Source: Rhodobacteraceae bacterium CCMM004 | Lineage (GTDB): Bacteria; Pseudomonadota; Alphaproteobacteria; Rhodobacterales; Rhodobacteraceae | DNA length: 64,000 nucleotides | Direction: 5' to 3' | Assembly (NCBI GenBank): GCA_004005435.1 | Contig: RZWH01000003.1 | Location: 434,001 to 498,000, forward strand | Shown: positions 43,705-52,253 of the stretch, in pieces | How the letters are laid out: every line of letters begins with the position of its first letter | Position numbering within the stretch: the stretch's first letter is position 1 | Program-made: the position numbers and the translations under genes | Notes under the pieces: generated by a model | Told to the model about the DNA's origin: nothing | Seen by the model: only the letters and a program-made list of their open reading frames with translations | Database searches by the model: none

Positions 43705-43831
43705 TCAGAGCCACGCGGCCAGGAGCCAGGCGACGACGGCGAAGACCAGCACGGCCTCCCCACCCCCGGGTCGCAAGCGCCACGAGCGCGAAGAGGCCCA
43801 TGACGAGATACCAGGTGGCGCGCGCGTTCAT
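43705..43831 (-). pseudogene. Small two-helix membrane protein, frameshifted
   Basis: From the ATG at 43831 the frame reads MNARATWYLVMGLFALVALA, a hydrophobic helix, then TRG, and then loses coherence at a C5 run (43763-43767, G5 on the coding strand). One frame over, the sequence continues EAVLVFAVVAWLLAAWL and stops at 43705. The span is 127 bases, one more than a multiple of three. Removing one base from the run gives a 41-residue protein with two hydrophobic helices joined by TRGGE. The homopolymer context makes sequencing error a real alternative to decay. I do not know its function. It is convergent with apt. Confidence 0.5.
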
Positions 43832-43854
43832 GCGCCCACCCTGCCGCAGGGCGG

Positions 43855-43869
43855 TTAACCCTTCGTAAA
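43855..43869 (-). promoter_or_regulatory. CtrA-like motif TTAA-N7-TAAA
   Basis: TTAACCCTTCGTAAA matches the CtrA full-site consensus TTAA-N7-TTAA at seven of eight fixed positions. It lies about 24 bases upstream of the ATG at 43831, where a regulator site for the small membrane protein would be expected. Such sites can arise by chance; no CtrA target is confirmed. Confidence 0.35.
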
Positions 43870-44005
43870 CGTCGGCGGGCCGGGCGAACGGTATCGGAGG
43901 GCCGCGCCCATGCGCAGGGGGTTGCCCAGCAGCCGCCACCCTTCTGGCCCCAGACCTGGCGGCGCGCCCGTCCGACCCGCGCGCCGGATGCCTCCGAGGC
44001 ACGCC

Positions 44006-44101
44006 GCCCAGCCCCCATGCCCCGCCCGGCGAGCACCGCCGGCGGGGCTGTCCCGTCCCCCGGGGGCGGCGCTCTGGGCGACGACGGGGCCGCCGCCGAG
44101 G
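44006..44101 (-). repeat. Degenerate dispersed repeat, copy C (inverted)
   Basis: A 96-base segment running GCCCAGCCCCCATGCCCCGC to CGACGACGGGGCCGCCGCCG. It aligns over its full length to the reverse complement of copy B (7825-7919): the shared blocks include GCCCAG, a CCCGGCG block, GTCCCG, GGCGGCGCT/GCGGCGCTT and GACGACGGGGC/GACGAGGACGGGGC. It lies in noncoding DNA like the other copies. Confidence 0.6.
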
Positions 44102-44309
44102 GTGTGAGGCTTTGTGGAGCATTGCGCGCCGCACGGGCCCGCCCCGGTGGGACGGCGCTGCCCTCCCCGAACAAAGGGTCCGCCGGGCGCTTGACCGCCG
44201 GGGGTCCGGGCATATGCCTCGCAATCGCCCCCCTCCCCGTGCAGCAAAGCCGTTCCAACTCGCGGATATCCGCTCTAGACAGGCAGGCGACACCACCGCC
44301 CGAGGTCCC

Positions 44310-45017
44310 ATGAAGATCGGCATCCTCTCCGCAGGGCATCTCCCGCCCGACATCGCGGCCCGGCACGGGGCCTATCCACGGCTTTATGCGGACCTGCTCA
44401 CCGGCCACGGCTTCGACTTCGCCGACTGGACGGTCTGCGACGGCGTGTTCCCGCCCTCCATCGACGCCGCCGACGGCTGGCTCGTCTCGGGGTCCAAGCA
44501 CGGGGCCTACGAGGACCTGCCCTGGATCGCACCCTTGGAGGCGTTCATCCGCGCGCTGGACGCGGACCGCCGGCCGCTCGTCGGCATCTGCTTCGGCCAC
44601 CAGATCGTCGCCCAGGCCCTGGGCGGCCGGGTCGAGAAGTTCGCGGGAGGCTGGTCGGTGGGGCGGCGGGCCTACGTCTGGGGCGACGACACCTGGCACC
44701 TGAACGGCTGGCACCAGGATCAGGTCGTCGCGCCCCCCGCACAGGCCCAGAGCGTCGCCTCCAGCGACGTCTGCCGACACGCCGCCCTGGCCTATGGCGA
44801 CCACATCCTGACGGTGCAGCCGCACCCGGAGTTCAGCGCCGCCTTCACCGCCGACCTGATCGAGAGCCGCGGCCGTGGCGTGGTGCCCGATGCGGTGCTG
44901 GCGCGGGCCGAGGCGGCGCTCGACCTGCCGCTCGACAACCGCGCCATGGGCGACCGGCTGGGGGCGTTCCTGAAACAGGCGCACGCGCGGCGCGGCGCCG
45001 GAGCGGCCGGGTCATGA
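44310..45017 (+). CDS. Type 1 glutamine amidotransferase
   Basis: A 235-aa class I amidotransferase-fold protein. The nucleophile is in 'LVGICFGHQIVAQALGG', and the His-Glu pair in 'LTVQPHPEFSAAF'. 'DGWLVSGSKHGAYEDLPWIAPLEAFIRAL' is typical of stand-alone GMP-synthase-like amidotransferases. The next two genes are a PuuA-like synthetase and a PuuB-like oxidase, so it may hydrolyse a gamma-glutamyl amide (the PuuD role) or supply nitrogen; the family alone does not decide. It starts at ATG 44310, 33 bases after a short TCTAGACAGG region. Confidence 0.9.
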   Translation: MKIGILSAGHLPPDIAARHGAYPRLYADLLTGHGFDFADWTVCDGVFPPSIDAADGWLVSGSKHGAYEDLPWIAPLEAFIRALDADRRPLVGICFGHQIVAQALGGRVEKFAGGWSVGRRAYVWGDDTWHLNGWHQDQVVAPPAQAQSVASSDVCRHAALAYGDHILTVQPHPEFSAAFTADLIESRGRGVVPDAVLARAEAALDLPLDNRAMGDRLGAFLKQAHARRGAGAAGS

Positions 45018-45045
45018 GCCGCGGATCCCAACCCTGGTGGCGGCG

Positions 45046-46401
45046 ATGAGCGACTGGACCGACCATATCCCTCCGGCCGCCCGCGCCTATATCGACGGTC
45101 ACCGCCTGGACGAGGTGGAGTGCATTGTCTCGGACCTCCCCGGGATCGCGCGGGGCAAGGCGATGCCCGCGACCAAGTTCGCCCGCCAGGACCGGTTCTA
45201 CCTGCCCAACTCGATCTTCTTTCAGACCATCGCCGGGGATTGGGCCGAGGCGGCGGGCCCCGAGGGCTTCACCGAACCAGACATGGTGCTGACTCCCGAC
45301 TACTCCACAGCCACCGCCGCGCCCTGGACCGCCGACTGGACGCTCCAGGTGATCCACGACATCTCGACCCAGGAGGGGGCGCCGGTGCCGATGGCGCCCC
45401 GCAACGTGCTCAAACGGGTGGTTGACGCCTACCATGCGCGCGGCTGGACCCCGGTTGTGGCGCCGGAGATGGAGTTCTACCTGGTCGCGCCCAACACCGA
45501 TCCGGCCCGCGGGATCGCGCCGATGATGGGCCGCTCGGGCCGCCCCGCCGCCGCGCGCCAGGCCTATTCGATGAGCGCCGTGGACGAATACGGCAACGTC
45601 ATCGACGACATCTACGACTTCGCCGAGAAGCAGGGCTTCGAGATCGACGGGATCACCCAGGAGGGCGGCGCCGGCCAGCTGGAGATCAACCTGCGCCATG
45701 GCGATCCGATCAAACTGGCCGACGAGATCTTCTACTTCAAACGGCTGATCCGCGAGGCGGCGCTGCGGCACAAATGCTATGCCACCTTCATGGCGAAACC
45801 CATCGAGGGCGAGCCGGGGAGCGCGATGCACCTGCACCATTCGGTGCTGGACGCCGAGGGGCACAACATCTTCTCCGCCCCCGACGGAACCGAGACGCCG
45901 GCCTTCCATCACTTCATCGGCGGGATGCAGAGGCACCTGCCAGCGGCCATCGCCGTGCTGGCGCCCTACGTCAACTCCTACCGCCGCTACGTGAAGGACC
46001 ACGCCGCGCCGATCAACCTGGAATGGGGGCGGGACAACCGCACCACCGGTCTCAGGGTGCCGATCTCGGACCCCGGCGCGCGGCGGGTGGAGAACCGCCT
46101 GGCGGGGATGGACTGCAACCCCTATCTCGGGATCGCGGCGTCGCTGGCCTGCGGTCTGCTGGGTCTGGTCGAGGGCGTGGATCCGACGCCCGAGCTGCTC
46201 GGCGACGCCTACGACGCCGACGAGGCGTTCCCGCGCGACATGTTCGGCGCCCTCGACGCCTTCCGCGCCTCGCCCCGTCTGCACGACCTCCTGGGGCCCG
46301 AGTTCGCCCGCGTCTATACGATCGTCAAGACCGCAGAATACGAAGCGTTCCTCCAGGCGATCAGCCCGTGGGAGCGGCAGCATCTGCTGACCACGGTGTG
46401 A
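45046..46401 (+). CDS. puuA: Glutamine synthetase-family enzyme, gamma-glutamyl amine ligase type
   Basis: A 451-aa glutamine-synthetase-fold ligase. The grasp region 'DEVECIVSDLPGIARGKAMPATKF' and 'GDWAEAAGPEGFTEPDMVLTPDYSTATAAPW' are of the PuuA type, and not of GlnA. ATP and metal motifs are visible in 'GQLEINLRHGDPIKLAD', 'GSAMHLHHSVLD' and 'NLEWGRDNRTTGLRVP'. The GlnA adenylylation loop is absent. It likely joins glutamate to an amine such as putrescine. Starts at ATG 45046 with a GGTGG sequence just upstream; GTG 45037 is an alternative. The oxidase gene follows 25 bases downstream. Confidence 0.9.
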   Translation: MSDWTDHIPPAARAYIDGHRLDEVECIVSDLPGIARGKAMPATKFARQDRFYLPNSIFFQTIAGDWAEAAGPEGFTEPDMVLTPDYSTATAAPWTADWTLQVIHDISTQEGAPVPMAPRNVLKRVVDAYHARGWTPVVAPEMEFYLVAPNTDPARGIAPMMGRSGRPAAARQAYSMSAVDEYGNVIDDIYDFAEKQGFEIDGITQEGGAGQLEINLRHGDPIKLADEIFYFKRLIREAALRHKCYATFMAKPIEGEPGSAMHLHHSVLDAEGHNIFSAPDGTETPAFHHFIGGMQRHLPAAIAVLAPYVNSYRRYVKDHAAPINLEWGRDNRTTGLRVPISDPGARRVENRLAGMDCNPYLGIAASLACGLLGLVEGVDPTPELLGDAYDADEAFPRDMFGALDAFRASPRLHDLLGPEFARVYTIVKTAEYEAFLQAISPWERQHLLTTV

Positions 46402-46426
46402 TCCCGCCGCGACGGATCCCCCGCCG

Positions 46427-47725
46427 ATGAGCCACCTCGACGTCAACGACCGCCCCGGCGCCCATGCGGACAGTTGGTATGCCGCCACGGCCACGCCGCC
46501 CGGACCGTTCGCCCCGCTCGACGGGGATGCGCGCACCGGGGTGGTGGTGGTCGGCGGCGGCTACACCGGGCTGTCGGCGGCGCTGCATCTGGCCGAGGCG
46601 GGGGTGGACGTCACGCTGATCGAGGCGCACCGCGTTGCCTGGGGCGCGTCGGGGCGCAACGGCGGACAGGTCCACACCGGCCAGCGGCAGCCTCAGACCT
46701 GGCTAGAGCGGCACTGCGGCGCCACCGCCGCCCGGCACCTGTGGAACCTGGCCGAGGACGCCAAGGCGCTGACCGAGCGGCTGGCCCGGACCCATGCGCC
46801 CGAGGCGCGCTGGACCCCGGGCATCGTCCAGGCCGACCGCAGCGCCGCCGCCGCCCGCGGCACCTCCGCCGAGGCCGACCACATGGCGCGGGTCTATGGC
46901 TACGACCGCGTCGAGGTGCTGGACCGGGGGGCGGCGCAGAGCCTTCTGGGCACCGACCGGGTGGCGGGGGGCGCGCTGGATCGGGGCGGCGCGCATCTGC
47001 ATCCCTTGGCCTACGGCTTCGGCCTGGCGCGGGCGGCCGCGGCGGCGGGCGCGCGACTCTGCGAAGGAACCCGGGTGCGGCGCCTGATCCCCGGTCCCCG
47101 CCCGGCGGTCGAGACCGACCGGGGGCGCGTCTCTGCCGACACGGTGATCCTGGCCGCGGGCGGATACCTCGGCGGGCTCGACCCCTGGACCGCCGCGCGG
47201 GTGATGCCGATCAACAACTTCATCGTCGCCACCGAGCCTCTGGGCGTCCGCGCGCCCCTGGCCCAGGATGTCGCCGCGGCCGACGACCGCTTCGTCGTGA
47301 ACTACTGGCGGCAGACGCCGGACGGACGGCTCCTCTTCGGCGGCGGCGAGAGCTATGGCGCACGGTTCCCCAGCGACATCGCTGCGGTGGTGCGGCGGCC
47401 CCTGGCGGCGCTCTATCCCGACCTCGCCGAGGTCCGCGTCGACTATGCCTGGGGCGGCACCCTGGCAATCACCCGAAGCCGGATGCCCGTGGTGGGCACG
47501 CCCGCGCCGGGGGTTCTGGTCGCCGGCGGCTATTCGGGCCACGGCGTGGCGATGGCGACGCTCGCCGGGCGGCTGCTGGCCGAAGAGGCGCAGGCCCCGT
47601 CCGACGGATTCGCCGCCCTGGCCGGCGTGGCGGTGCCCCCCTTCCCCGGCGGCCCGCGGCTGCGCCCGCCGCTCCTGGCGCTGGCGATGAGCTGGTTCGC
47701 GCTGCGCGACCGTCTCGGGCTCTAG
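46427..47725 (+). CDS. puuB: FAD-dependent oxidoreductase, gamma-glutamylputrescine oxidase-like
   Basis: A 432-aa DAO-family flavoenzyme. The N-terminal 'DSWYAATATPPGPFAPL' followed by the FAD motif 'VVVVGGGYTGLSAALHLAEAGVDVTLIEAHRVAWGASGRNGGQ' closely follows PuuB; the C-terminal 'GVLVAGGYSGHGVAMATLAGRLLAEE' closes the FAD site. PuuB oxidises gamma-glutamylputrescine to the aldehyde with release of ammonia and peroxide. With the preceding ligase and amidotransferase this makes a gamma-glutamyl amine oxidation set; the aldehyde dehydrogenase and aminotransferase steps are not in this cluster. Confidence 0.92.
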   Translation: MSHLDVNDRPGAHADSWYAATATPPGPFAPLDGDARTGVVVVGGGYTGLSAALHLAEAGVDVTLIEAHRVAWGASGRNGGQVHTGQRQPQTWLERHCGATAARHLWNLAEDAKALTERLARTHAPEARWTPGIVQADRSAAAARGTSAEADHMARVYGYDRVEVLDRGAAQSLLGTDRVAGGALDRGGAHLHPLAYGFGLARAAAAAGARLCEGTRVRRLIPGPRPAVETDRGRVSADTVILAAGGYLGGLDPWTAARVMPINNFIVATEPLGVRAPLAQDVAAADDRFVVNYWRQTPDGRLLFGGGESYGARFPSDIAAVVRRPLAALYPDLAEVRVDYAWGGTLAITRSRMPVVGTPAPGVLVAGGYSGHGVAMATLAGRLLAEEAQAPSDGFAALAGVAVPPFPGGPRLRPPLLALAMSWFALRDRLGL

Positions 47726-47867
47726 CGAAATCGCGCCCTGCCTGATGGTGTGGTCCTTCCGCCGGAACAAGGCGGCAAGGGACAGGGGCGTCGTGGGCAC
47801 GCCATGCTCACGCACAGGGTCCGACCTGCAAGACGTCGATCGCACGCGTCGCGCATACGGCTGAGCG

Positions 47868-48285
47868 ATGGTCCGCAACGCATGGGATTTGCGCATCGCG
47901 CAAAGCAAGCAGATCGTCGCGGGCGGCAAGCGTCAGATCGCCGATCTCGAAAGACAGATCCACGGCCTTCTTGACCGCGTGATCGAGGCCAGGAGCCCGA
48001 CCGTCATTCGCCCGTATGAAGACAAGATCGCCAAGCTCGGACGCCAGAAGCTCGTCTCGGCCGAAAAACTGCCGAATCAGACCGAACCGAGGGGATCGTT
48101 CGACGACCACCTAGAGCCGGGCCTCATGTTCCTCGCAAACCCCTGGAACTTTTTTGGAAACCGGCAGCATCCACCTGCGCCGAGCGGTGCGGAAACTCGC
48201 CTTCCTCGATCGCATCGCATACGACCGAAACACGGGTCCACGATCCGCCAAAATAGCGTTTCCGTTCAAAGCTTTAAAGGGTCTA
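47868..48285 (+). pseudogene. Remnant of a serine recombinase, C-terminal part
   Basis: The first frame gives 'AWDLRIAQSKQIVAGGKRQIADLERQIHGLLDRVIEARSP', 'IRPYEDKIAKLGRQKLVSAEKL' and 'FDDHLEPGLMFLANPW', which matches the coiled C-terminal region of large serine recombinases (zinc-ribbon/coiled-coil end). At a T6 run (48150-48155) the frame shifts and the family end continues in the next frame as 'ETGSIHLRRAVRKLAFLDRIAYDRN' and 'AKIAFPFKALKG'. The catalytic N-terminal domain is absent. Removing one T restores 'NFLETGSIHLRRAV'. The remnant ends 20 bases before the tRNA-Leu 3' end, so it marks an old integrated element. Confidence 0.85.
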
Positions 48286-48305
48286 CGACAGCCCAGAGTC
48301 TGTGG

Positions 48306-48390
48306 TGGTGCGGGTGAAGGGACTCGAACCCCCACGCCTTGCGGCGCTTGGACCTAAACCAAGTGCGTCTACCAGTTCCGCCACACCCGC
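48306..48390 (-). tRNA. tRNA-Leu (anticodon TAG)
   Basis: An 85-base class II tRNA on the minus strand. Acceptor stem GCGGGTG pairs with CACCCGC, the discriminator is A and CCA is encoded. The anticodon stem CTTGG/CCAAG encloses the loop TTTAGGT, giving anticodon TAG, which reads CUA and other CUN codons. The long variable arm CGCC-GCAA-GGCG and GGTTCGAGTCC T-arm identify a leucine tRNA. It lies between the recombinase remnant and anmK. Confidence 0.96.
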
Positions 48391-48432
48391 ACACCGCAGG
48401 GTGTAGCGCGGGCCGGTGCGGGGGAAAAGGGC

Positions 48433-49545
48433 TCAGCCGTCGCCGGGGGTCGAGATCACGCCCCCGCCCACCGCGGCGGCCACGCCGGTGGTGCCCGGTG
48501 CCGTGGTGGGCCAGCCCCGCGCGACGCGCACCGCGAGATAGGCGAAGGCCTGGGCCTCCAGCATGTCGCCGTCGAGGCCCACCGCCTCCACCGGGTCGAG
48601 CGGACAGTCGACGGCCTCGGCCAACCACCCCATGAGCACCGGATTGTGCCGCCCGCCCCCAGTCGCCAGGAGCCTCTGCGGCGGCTGCGGGCAATGCTCC
48701 ATCCCCGCCGCCACGCAGGCCGCGGCGGCGGCGGTCAGCGTCGCCGCCGCGTCGCGGTCGGAGAGGGCCGAGACCGCGCCGCCAAGCCAGGCAAAGGCGT
48801 CGCGGTCCAAGGACTTGGGCGGGACGCGGCGGAAATAGGGATCGCGCAGCAGCCGCTCCAGCACCGCCTCGTCCACCCGTCCCGAGGCGGCCAAGGCGCC
48901 GTCGCGGTCGCAGCGGGCCCCGCGGCGGGCGCGCATCAGGTCGTCGACGGGGGCGTTTGCAGGCCCCGTGTCGAAGGCCAGGCACCCCCCGGGCGCGGCG
49001 GGCCCCGGGGCCGAGGGGTCGATCCAGGTGAGATTGCCGACACCGCCCAGGTTGACGAAGGCCAGGGCCGCGGTGGCGCCGATATGCCGGGCCAGCGCCA
49101 CGTGATAGAACGGCGCCAACGGCGCGCCCTCGCCGCCCAGCTCCACGTCGGCCGAGCGAAAGTCCCAGACCACCGGCAGATCCAGTGCCGCCGCCAGGAC
49201 CCGCCCGTCGCCCGCCTGTAACGTGCCGCGCCCTCGCGGTTCGTGCGCCAGGGTCTGGCCGTGGAACCCCACGATGTCCGCCCCCGCCACCCCGGAGAGA
49301 AGCTCGGCATGGGCGGTCTCGACCACCTCGGCCGCGGCCGCCACCTCGGGTCCGTCCCAGCGGCCGAGGGCGGCGCGCAGCACCGCCCGCTCGGCGTCGG
49401 AGTAGGGGCGATAGGCGGTGGGGCCGAAGCCGTGCAGGGTATCTCCGTCGGTGCGCACCAGCGCCGCGTCCACCCCGTCGAGCGACGTGCCCGACATCGC
49501 CCCCAGCGCCCACACCGGTCCGTCGGCCAGGGCCGTCTTCAACAT
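48433..49545 (-). CDS. anmK: Anhydro-N-acetylmuramic acid kinase
   Basis: A 370-aa kinase of the hexokinase/actin-like fold. The N-terminal '[16 protein letters not shown]' is diagnostic; '[29 protein letters not shown]', '[17 protein letters not shown]', '[12 protein letters not shown]' and '[15 protein letters not shown]' all match. AnmK cleaves and phosphorylates 1,6-anhydro-MurNAc from recycled murein, giving MurNAc-6-phosphate. The ATG at 49545 has a GAAGGGGAAGGG ribosome binding region directly upstream. It is divergent from tyrS, with 66 bases between starts. Confidence 0.95.
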   Translation of the reverse strand: MLKTALADGPVWALGAMSGTSLDGVDAALVRTDGDTLHGFGPTAYRPYSDAERAVLRAALGRWDGPEVAAAAEVVETAHAELLSGVAGADIVGFHGQTLAHEPRGRGTLQAGDGRVLAAALDLPVVWDFRSADVELGGEGAPLAPFYHVALARHIGATAALAFVNLGGVGNLTWIDPSAPGPAAPGGCLAFDTGPANAPVDDLMRARRGARCDRDGALAASGRVDEAVLERLLRDPYFRRVPPKSLDRDAFAWLGGAVSALSDRDAAATLTAAAAACVAAGMEHCPQPPQRLLATGGGRHNPVLMGWLAEAVDCPLDPVEAVGLDGDMLEAQAFAYLAVRVARGWPTTAPGTTGVAAAVGGGVISTPGDG

Positions 49546-49611
49546 CCCTTCCCCTTCGCTCTGCGCGGGCCTATAACCCCGCGGGCCGACGTCAGAATGG
49601 ACGATGCCCCG

Positions 49612-50865
49612 ATGACCTACCACCCGAAATCCGACTTCCTGGACGTGATGATGGCGCGCGGCTTTCTCGCCGACTGCACCGACTATCAGGGCCTGGACGA
49701 GGCGCTCGTGGCGGGGGTGGTGCCGGGCTATATCGGCTTCGACGCCACGGCGCCGTCGTTGCACGTGGGCAGCCTGATCCAGATCATGACGCTGAGATGG
49801 CTGCAGAAGACGGGCCACCAGCCGATCACGCTGATGGGCGGCGGCACGACCAAGGTGGGCGACCCCAGCTTCCGCGCCGAAGAGCGGCCGCTCCTGACAC
49901 CCGACGCCATCGACGCCAACATCGCCGGGATCCAGCAGGTCTTTGCCAAGTACATCGACTATGGAGACGGGCCGAACGGCGCGCTGATGCTGAACAACGC
50001 CGAGTGGCTGGACGACCTGAACTACCTCGACTTCCTGCGCGACATCGGCCGCCACTTCTCGGTCAATCGGATGCTGAGTTTTGAAAGCGTCAAGTCGCGG
50101 CTCGACCGCGAGCAGTCGCTGTCGTTTCTCGAGTTCAACTACATGATCCTCCAGGCCTACGACTTTCTCGAGTTGAACCGCCGCTACGGCTGTCGGGTGC
50201 AGTTCGGCGGCTCGGACCAGTGGGGCAATATCGTGGGCGGCATCGACCTGACGCGCCGGGTGCTCGATAGCGAGATCTACGGGATGACCACGCCGCTCCT
50301 GACCACCTCGGACGGCAAGAAGATGGGCAAGAGCGCCCAAGGCGCCGTGTGGCTCAACGCCGACATGCTCAGCCCTTACGCGTTCTGGCAGTTCTGGCGC
50401 AACACCGCCGACGCCGACGTGGGCCGCTTTGCCCGGCTCTACACCGAACTTCCGGTGGACGAATGCGACCGCCTGGGCGCGCTGGGGGGGGCCGACATCA
50501 ACGCCGCCAAGATCGTGCTGGCTAACGAGGTCACGGCCCTCTGCCATGGCCGCGCCGCGGCCGAGGCGGCCGAGGCCACGGCGCGCGAGGTGTTCGAGAA
50601 GGGCGGCATCGGCGCCGACCTGCCCACCCTTGCCCTCGACCGGGCCGAGGTCGCGGACGGCATTTCAGTCGTGCAGCTCATCGTCCGCACGGGCCTGGCC
50701 AAATCGGGCAAGGAGGCCAAGCGCCTGATCGCCGAGAACGGCGCGCGCCTCGACGACGCGCCGCTGACCGACGCGGGCCTGATGCTCGACGCCGCCGCGC
50801 TGGCCTCGCCGGTCAAACTCTCCGCCGGCCGCAAACGCCACGCCCTCGTGACGCTCACAGACTGA
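49612..50865 (+). CDS. tyrS: Tyrosyl-tRNA synthetase
   Basis: A 417-aa class I synthetase. The HIGH-like motif is in '[21 protein letters not shown]' (HVGS); the tyrosine site in '[39 protein letters not shown]' and the KMSKS motif as '[15 protein letters not shown]'. A C-terminal S4 RNA-binding domain (about 345-417) is present ('[32 protein letters not shown]'). I use the ATG at 49612 (MTYHPKSDF); another ATG at 49597 would add five residues. Confidence 0.97.
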   Translation: MTYHPKSDFLDVMMARGFLADCTDYQGLDEALVAGVVPGYIGFDATAPSLHVGSLIQIMTLRWLQKTGHQPITLMGGGTTKVGDPSFRAEERPLLTPDAIDANIAGIQQVFAKYIDYGDGPNGALMLNNAEWLDDLNYLDFLRDIGRHFSVNRMLSFESVKSRLDREQSLSFLEFNYMILQAYDFLELNRRYGCRVQFGGSDQWGNIVGGIDLTRRVLDSEIYGMTTPLLTTSDGKKMGKSAQGAVWLNADMLSPYAFWQFWRNTADADVGRFARLYTELPVDECDRLGALGGADINAAKIVLANEVTALCHGRAAAEAAEATAREVFEKGGIGADLPTLALDRAEVADGISVVQLIVRTGLAKSGKEAKRLIAENGARLDDAPLTDAGLMLDAAALASPVKLSAGRKRHALVTLTD

Positions 50866-50883
50866 GGCGCACCCCTATGCCAA

Positions 50884-50940
50884 CTTTCCTTTCCAAATAT
50901 CCTCAGGGGGGCGCCGCAGGCGCGGGGGCAGACTGCCCCC
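50884..50940. repeat. Variant of the intergenic element (CTTTCC...ATATCC with hairpins)
   Basis: A 21-base AT-biased stretch (50884-50904, CTTTCCTTTCCAAATATCC) is followed by two hairpins: GCGCC-GCA-GGCGC (50911-50923) and GGGGGCA-GAC-TGCCCCC (50924-50940). The arrangement, an AT-rich word beside GC hairpins, is that of the 0.4 kb and 61.1 kb elements with a different word. It sits between tyrS and trpC, where it could act as a weak terminator. Confidence 0.5.
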
Positions 50941-50970
50941 AGGACCCGGCCTGCCAGGGGGCGTAGACCC

Positions 50971-51780
50971 ATGACCGTTCTCGATCGCATCAAGGCCTAC
51001 AAGCTCGACGAGGTCGCCGCGCGCAAGGCCGACACCCCCCTCGCCGACGTCGAGGCCGCCGCGCGCGCCGCGCCCGCGGTCCGCCCCTTCGCCGAGGCGC
51101 TGCACGCCGCCAGCCGCGAGGGCTATGGGCTGATCGCCGAGATCAAGAAGGCGAGCCCGTCGAAGGGCCTGATCCGCGCCGACTTCGACCCGCCCGCGCT
51201 GGCTCGCGCCTATGCCGAGGGCGGCGCGGCCTGCCTGTCCGTCCTCACCGACGCGCCGTCGTTCCAGGGCCACGAGGACTATCTGACCGCCGCCCGCGCC
51301 GCCGTGGACCTGCCGGTGCTGCGCAAGGACTTCCTCTACGACCCCTGGCAGGTGGCCGAGAGCCGCAGCCTCGGCGCCGACTGCGTCCTGCTGATCATGG
51401 CCAGCCTCGACGACGCCCAGGCGGCCGAGCTGGAGGCCGCGGCCCGGGACTGGGAGATGGCCGTCCTGATCGAGGTCCACGACGAGGCGGAACTGGAGCG
51501 CGCGCACAAGCTCGCCTCGCCGCTGATCGGCATCAACAACCGCGACCTGAGGACGTTCGAGACCTCGCTCGACACCACCCGTCGCCTGGCCCGCCTGGCC
51601 GAGACCGACCGGACCCTGGTGGCCGAGTCGGGCCTCTCCACCCCCGACGACCTTGCCGACCTCGCCCGCTACGGCGCCCGCGCCTTCCTGGTCGGCGAGG
51701 CGCTCATGCGCCAACCGGACGTGGCCCAGGCCACCCGCGACCTGCTGGCCGACCCCCTGCGCCCCGAGGGACGGGCATGA
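50971..51780 (+). CDS. trpC: Indole-3-glycerol phosphate synthase
   Basis: A 269-aa TIM-barrel enzyme of tryptophan synthesis that closes the indole ring from carboxyphenylaminodeoxyribulose phosphate. Motifs: '[44 protein letters not shown]', '[30 protein letters not shown]', '[16 protein letters not shown]' and '[15 protein letters not shown]'. It is monofunctional, not fused to TrpF. Its stop overlaps the moaC start (ATGA); trpC-moaC-moeA-lexA is a gene order I know from Rhodobacterales. Confidence 0.97.
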   Translation: MTVLDRIKAYKLDEVAARKADTPLADVEAAARAAPAVRPFAEALHAASREGYGLIAEIKKASPSKGLIRADFDPPALARAYAEGGAACLSVLTDAPSFQGHEDYLTAARAAVDLPVLRKDFLYDPWQVAESRSLGADCVLLIMASLDDAQAAELEAAARDWEMAVLIEVHDEAELERAHKLASPLIGINNRDLRTFETSLDTTRRLARLAETDRTLVAESGLSTPDDLADLARYGARAFLVGEALMRQPDVAQATRDLLADPLRPEGRA

Positions 51781-52253
51781 GCCTCAGCCACTTCGACGCC
51801 GCCGGCCGCGCCCACATGGTCGACGTCTCCGACAAGGCCGAGACCGCGCGCCTGGCCGTCGCCGAGGGCTGGGTGCGGATGTCGCCCGAGACCCTGGCGC
51901 TGGCCGCCGAGGGCCGCGCCGACAAGGGCGACGTCATCGGCATCGCCCGCCTGGCGGGCATCATGGGGGCCAAGCGGACCGCCGACCTCATCCCCCTCTG
52001 CCACCCCCTGCCCATCGCCAAGGTCGCCGTCGACATCGCCGTCGACGACGCCCTGCCCGGTCTGCGCGTCACCGCCACGGTCAAGACCGCGGGCAAGACC
52101 GGGGTGGAGATGGAGGCGCTCACCGCCGTCTCCACCGCCTGCCTCACCGTCTACGACATGCTCAAGGCGGCGGAAAAGGGGATGGAGATCGGCGGCCTCC
52201 GCCTGACGCTCAAGGAGGGGGGCAAGTCCGGCCGCTACGAGGCACCGGCGTGA
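51777..52253 (+). CDS. moaC: Cyclic pyranopterin monophosphate synthase MoaC
   Basis: A 158-aa protein of molybdenum cofactor synthesis that, with MoaA, converts a GTP-derived intermediate to cyclic pyranopterin monophosphate. '[20 protein letters not shown]' is the N-terminal signature; '[24 protein letters not shown]' and '[29 protein letters not shown]' hold the active-site Lys, His and Asp residues. MoaA is not in this window. Overlaps trpC and moeA by four bases each. Confidence 0.97.
   Translation: MSLSHFDAAGRAHMVDVSDKAETARLAVAEGWVRMSPETLALAAEGRADKGDVIGIARLAGIMGAKRTADLIPLCHPLPIAKVAVDIAVDDALPGLRVTATVKTAGKTGVEMEALTAVSTACLTVYDMLKAAEKGMEIGGLRLTLKEGGKSGRYEAPA

Larger units (their letters stand above)
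43832..44309. other. 478-base noncoding stretch with inverted repeat copy
   Basis: Between the small membrane ORF and the amidotransferase gene I see no coding sequence. It holds a CtrA-like motif at 43855-43869, copy C of the dispersed repeat at 44006-44101 and a further isolated TGGGACGGCGCTG (44148-44160), which is the core word of copies A and B in their orientation. An opposed pair of these words around 44.05-44.16 kb could pair as a large hairpin. Confidence 0.55.

Noticed and set aside
48154-48357. A 67-residue ORF ending in a sequence like GEGTRTPTP
   Set aside because: Its second half is the reverse strand of tRNA-Leu, a well-known false ORF signature. The first half belongs to the frameshifted recombinase remnant.
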